Assembly (NCBI GenBank): GCA_016717725.1
Contig: JADKFA010000008.1
Coordinates: 62,001 to 126,000 of the forward strand
DNA length: 64,000 nucleotides
Source: Bacteroidota bacterium
Lineage (GTDB): Bacteria > Bacteroidota > Bacteroidia > AKYH767-A > OLB10
Direction of reading: 5' to 3'
Shown: piece after piece, positions 61,413-64,000 of the stretch
Numbering within the stretch: position 1 is the first letter of the stretch
Layout of the letters: each line of letters begins with the position of its first letter
Translations under genes and position numbers: made by a program
The notes under the pieces: model-generated
Told to the model about the DNA's origin: nothing
What the model saw: the letters and a program-made list of their open reading frames with translations, nothing else
Database searches by the model: none

Positions 61413-62953
61413 AACTTCACCCACTTACTAGTGCTAAAATACCCATCACTTTCAATTCGCACTTGATATACGCCCCCAGCCCAATTTGAAGTTGGTATAT
61501 GTTGCATGGCTGACCATGGAGGAAGAGATTGTTTGTGCATCAAACGACCTTGCAAATCATAAACACTCAAGATCCCATTTTTATTTTGAGGAAGCAAGTA
61601 TAATATTTCAAAACCTGCGCTACCCGGATTGGGCGATAACTTTATGCTGAAATCATGTTTTCCATTTTCGTTTAAGCCAGTACTTACCAAACAAGGACAG
61701 CCTAAGGTGGTATCGCAGCCAAGGTAGTAATTTGGGTGATAGACATGACCACGTATAGAATAGCAAGGCAAACGAATTGAATGTTGCATAATGTCACACG
61801 CAACTCCATCGCTATCTGGATAATTAATATAATGCAAATCAATAACACTACTTCCTGAAGAAATATATATTTTACCATTTGCAGCTAAAGTCATTAGCCA
61901 AAAATCAGATTGAAGCGGTGGATATGGCGAATAATAACCATCATTGATAGCCACTGTATCCAAACTGGCAGCTATGTTAGATGTATCAATATTAAATTGG
62001 ACAATTTTTCTAGTTGATGATATATAGAGCTTTTTTGAATCTGGTGAAAAGCATAGCCCTAACCCGGGATTCGGATCTGTAAATGTTAATTGAATACTAT
62101 TTGAAAACAATCCTGAACAACGATCGAAGTCTGCAATCCTAGTATAATAGTTAAATGCACCGAAATTTCCTAAGTAATAACTATAGGCAAACTTTCGTCC
62201 ATCAGGTGAGAAATTCATTTGGCCAATAAAGTTTATGGCAGCTGGCGAGAATCCAAGTGAATAACCTACTGGTGCAGAAAACCCAGAAGGTGAAAGCAAA
62301 TTAACATAAACAATGTCTGAACTGTCTTTCATTGTTAGCACCCACCAATCGCGACCATTGGCATGTTTACATACAGACATGCCAGGATTAAGACCCATCG
62401 AAAATACCAATTGATTCTTTTGCCCAGTAACAACCCCACCGAGTCCATTATTGAGGGTTTTATCAACAAGAGTGAAATAAAGGCCACTTGATTTATAGTT
62501 TGATGAACTAGTGCCTGACTGATGCAATAAATACACTAAATTAGAATCAATAGGATGGGGCACAAAAATCGAGGTATGGGCCATTGGAATACCTGAAATT
62601 GCATCGCACCAATTTACAGAAAAACTATTTTGTAGTAATCCACCCCCATTTAACATAGTATCTCCAGTGGCATCGGCAATCCAGCATCCATTAGTTACCA
62701 TATTTAAATTGCCCAGTTCATCAGATAAGGTACTTTGTGCGGCCCTAAAAGGCATTTTAAAATTTGAAGGATCGAGTGAATACCCCAAGCTATCGAATTG
62801 GAAAACTGCTTTAGTTGAAACGACATTCGTATCAAATAAACCAACATCATATCCTAAAAGCCAATGAGAATTCATTCCTTGAGAGTAGCTATAATTAGAC
62901 CCCAAATTAAACAACAAAATAATTAGAATAACTGTGTATTTTAGCTTTTGCAT
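61409..62953 (-). CDS. T9SS-secreted WD40/propeller-like protein
   Basis: A protein of about 514 residues starting at MQKLKYTVILIILLFNLGSN, a signal peptide ending SYSQG. The body (residues 30-430) resembles a beta-propeller, with blade-like segments MNFSPDGRKFAYSYYLG, LGLCFSPDSKKLYISSTRKI and MTLAANGKIYISSGSSVIDL. The pair SPDGRKFAY/SPDSKKLYI is typical of WD40-like (PD40) repeats. A T9SS sorting domain starts at LSPNPGSAGFEILY and ends GGVYQVRIESDGYFS. The gene is bracketed by identical 39-bp direct repeats, suggesting that it can be carried as a module. Confidence 0.85.
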   Translation of the reverse strand: MQKLKYTVILIILLFNLGSNYSYSQGMNSHWLLGYDVGLFDTNVVSTKAVFQFDSLGYSLDPSNFKMPFRAAQSTLSDELGNLNMVTNGCWIADATGDTMLNGGGLLQNSFSVNWCDAISGIPMAHTSIFVPHPIDSNLVYLLHQSGTSSSNYKSSGLYFTLVDKTLNNGLGGVVTGQKNQLVFSMGLNPGMSVCKHANGRDWWVLTMKDSSDIVYVNLLSPSGFSAPVGYSLGFSPAAINFIGQMNFSPDGRKFAYSYYLGNFGAFNYYTRIADFDRCSGLFSNSIQLTFTDPNPGLGLCFSPDSKKLYISSTRKIVQFNIDTSNIAASLDTVAINDGYYSPYPPLQSDFWLMTLAANGKIYISSGSSVIDLHYINYPDSDGVACDIMQHSIRLPCYSIRGHVYHPNYYLGCDTTLGCPCLVSTGLNENGKHDFSIKLSPNPGSAGFEILYLLPQNKNGILSVYDLQGRLMHKQSLPPWSAMQHIPTSNWAGGVYQVRIESDGYFSTSKWVKF

Positions 62954-62990
62954 TATCGAATCACAATATGGTTTTGCTTTCACAAGCTAT

Positions 62991-63029
62991 CCATTTTCAA
63001 ATTTTCAAATTAATCCATTTTCAAATTAA
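62991..63029. repeat. 39-bp direct repeat, right copy
   Basis: Identical to 61374-61412. It ends directly against the stop codon of the M24 peptidase gene (63030-63032). Confidence 0.85.
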
Positions 63030-64000
63030 TCACTCTGCCATCATCTTCTCCAACTCCTCAATACTCCTCGGAAGACTGATCGTCATGATCACAGGATCGG
63101 TATCGGTAACGAGAATATCGTCTTCGATGCGCACTCCTATGCCCCACCATTTGGGATCGCAGTTACTACCTTGATTGATATAGATGCCGGGCTCAACGGT
63201 CATCACTACTCCGGGAAGTAAGGATTGGTAAGTTCCTGCATCGTGCACATCTAATCCTAGATAATGAGAGGTGCCATGCATGAAATAATTTTTTGCTTCT
63301 GATTCTTTTTTGATGATGCCTAAATCGACGAGTCCTTTTGCAATAATATCATAAGCCGCGTTGTGAGCGGCTCTGAAATCATTTCCTTTTCTGCATTTTT
63401 CGATGCCCGCATTTTGAGCTTGCAAGACCAAATTATAAATGGTCTTTTCTTCCGTTGAAAAATTTCCATCGACAGGAATCGTACGAGTAATATCAGCTGT
63501 GTAACCGTGATACTCTGCGCCCATATCGACCAAGAACATATCTTTTGCTTCTAAATTTTTTCGATTATAAGTATAATGCAAAACACAGGCATTACTTCCT
63601 CCGCCGCAAATGGAAGGATAGCCCATGTATTCGGATCCGCCTTTTTTGGAATAATATTCAATGATGGCTTGTGCTTCGTATTCACTCATACCCGGCTCGA
63701 GTTGTTTGATCATCGCTTTGAAACCATCGATGGTAATGTCCATCGCGGTTTGCATCAAACCAATTTCTTCCTTGGTTTTTATTTCACGTAATGAATTCAT
63801 CATGGATTTTAATCCTGATTCATTTACTACTACTTTCGATTTCTTGGTTGCCTCTTGAAAATAATCTACCAAATCGCCTAACTCCGCATTCGCCAATGGA
63901 GAATGATTCGGTTGATTAGGATAGATGACCATGACTTCGTTTAGTGTACTCCAATTCAATCCAAATTCTTTTAAGTCGATGCCTTTGTAAACACTATTAA
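63030..64000 (-). CDS. M24 metallopeptidase, Xaa-Pro aminopeptidase type (5' end outside window)
   Basis: The frame is open to the window edge on the minus strand (NSVYKGIDLKEFGLNWSTLN), so the N-terminal part of the gene lies beyond 64000. The catalytic creatinase-fold domain shows REIKTKEEIGLMQTAMDITI, GYPSICGGGSNACVLHYTYN, MFLVDMGAEYHGYTADITRT (two metal Asp), HGTSHYLGLDVHDAGTY (metal His), VMTVEPGIYI (metal Glu) and GVRIEDDILVT (metal Glu). This is the full five-ligand set of aminopeptidase P, which removes N-terminal residues before proline. No signal peptide can be judged. Confidence 0.92.
   Translation of the reverse strand, partial: NSVYKGIDLKEFGLNWSTLNEVMVIYPNQPNHSPLANAELGDLVDYFQEATKKSKVVVNESGLKSMMNSLREIKTKEEIGLMQTAMDITIDGFKAMIKQLEPGMSEYEAQAIIEYYSKKGGSEYMGYPSICGGGSNACVLHYTYNRKNLEAKDMFLVDMGAEYHGYTADITRTIPVDGNFSTEEKTIYNLVLQAQNAGIEKCRKGNDFRAAHNAAYDIIAKGLVDLGIIKKESEAKNYFMHGTSHYLGLDVHDAGTYQSLLPGVVMTVEPGIYINQGSNCDPKWWGIGVRIEDDILVTDTDPVIMTISLPRSIEELEKMMAE

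Overview
The window is about 64 kb of mostly core chromosome from a low-GC member of the Bacteroidota. The evidence is four secreted proteins of type IX secretion (T9SS) style, three with an intact C-terminal sorting domain and one frameshifted; Bat aerotolerance genes; the bacillithiol enzyme BshC; a DUF4295 gene beside rpmG; promoters of the TTTG / TAnnTTTG type; and almost no Shine-Dalgarno sequences. I cannot name the genus. I see no prophage, CRISPR array, integrase or complete insertion sequence.

Layout. 0-2 kb: a decayed DUF1801 gene, a T9SS-secreted FG-GAP protein, and an intact tRNA-Ala(GGC) between two degenerate tRNA copies that carry palindromes in their loops. 2-7.2 kb: two secreted T9SS proteins (FN3 repeats; BNR/Asp-box repeats). 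7.2-10.6 kb: a dihydroorotase-like protein coupled to a BatA/vWA membrane protein. 10.6-11.2 kb: a repeat-rich gap. 11.2-13.5 kb: a compact signalling unit made of four 22-bp-phased operator-like repeats, a good promoter, a 97-residue protein ending in PCPSACDFDSPL, a multi-TM histidine kinase and a LuxR-type regulator. 13.8-22.4 kb: PIN-PhoH, FkbM methyltransferase, small lipoproteins, LTA-synthase-like enzyme, lipid kinase, methyltransferase, NlpC/P60 and a phosphoribosyltransferase. 22.4-28.2 kb: BatD, BatE, phosphodiesterase, DUF4293 and rho. 28.6-38.3 kb: Mpl, MBL hydrolase, ComEC, rhomboid, aminotransferase, ABC-F, GNAT and AroC. 38.4-43.6 kb: AsmA-like protein, lipoproteins and a dicarboxylate symporter. 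43.7-49.7 kb: ValS, class III aminotransferase and an OmpR/histidine kinase pair. 50-54 kb: a TetR, GH13 amylase, MFS and CoA-binding operon. 54.2-64 kb: HerA-like ATPase, BshC, RimO, FtsY, DUF4295, L33, a T9SS protein and an M24 peptidase that runs off the end.

Two themes cut across the window. First, eight otherwise well-conserved genes are broken by about 13 single-base indels, nearly all in short homopolymers, and the reading resumes in another frame. This looks more like residual sequencing error than pseudogenisation, so these loci are annotated as single reconstructed genes. Second, the intergenic DNA is unusually rich in short palindromes and dispersed repeats, some inside tRNA remnants and some flanking single genes or operons. 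The most interesting candidate system is the unit at 11.03-13.52 kb, whose architecture suggests a self-activated two-component circuit around an uncharacterised small protein.
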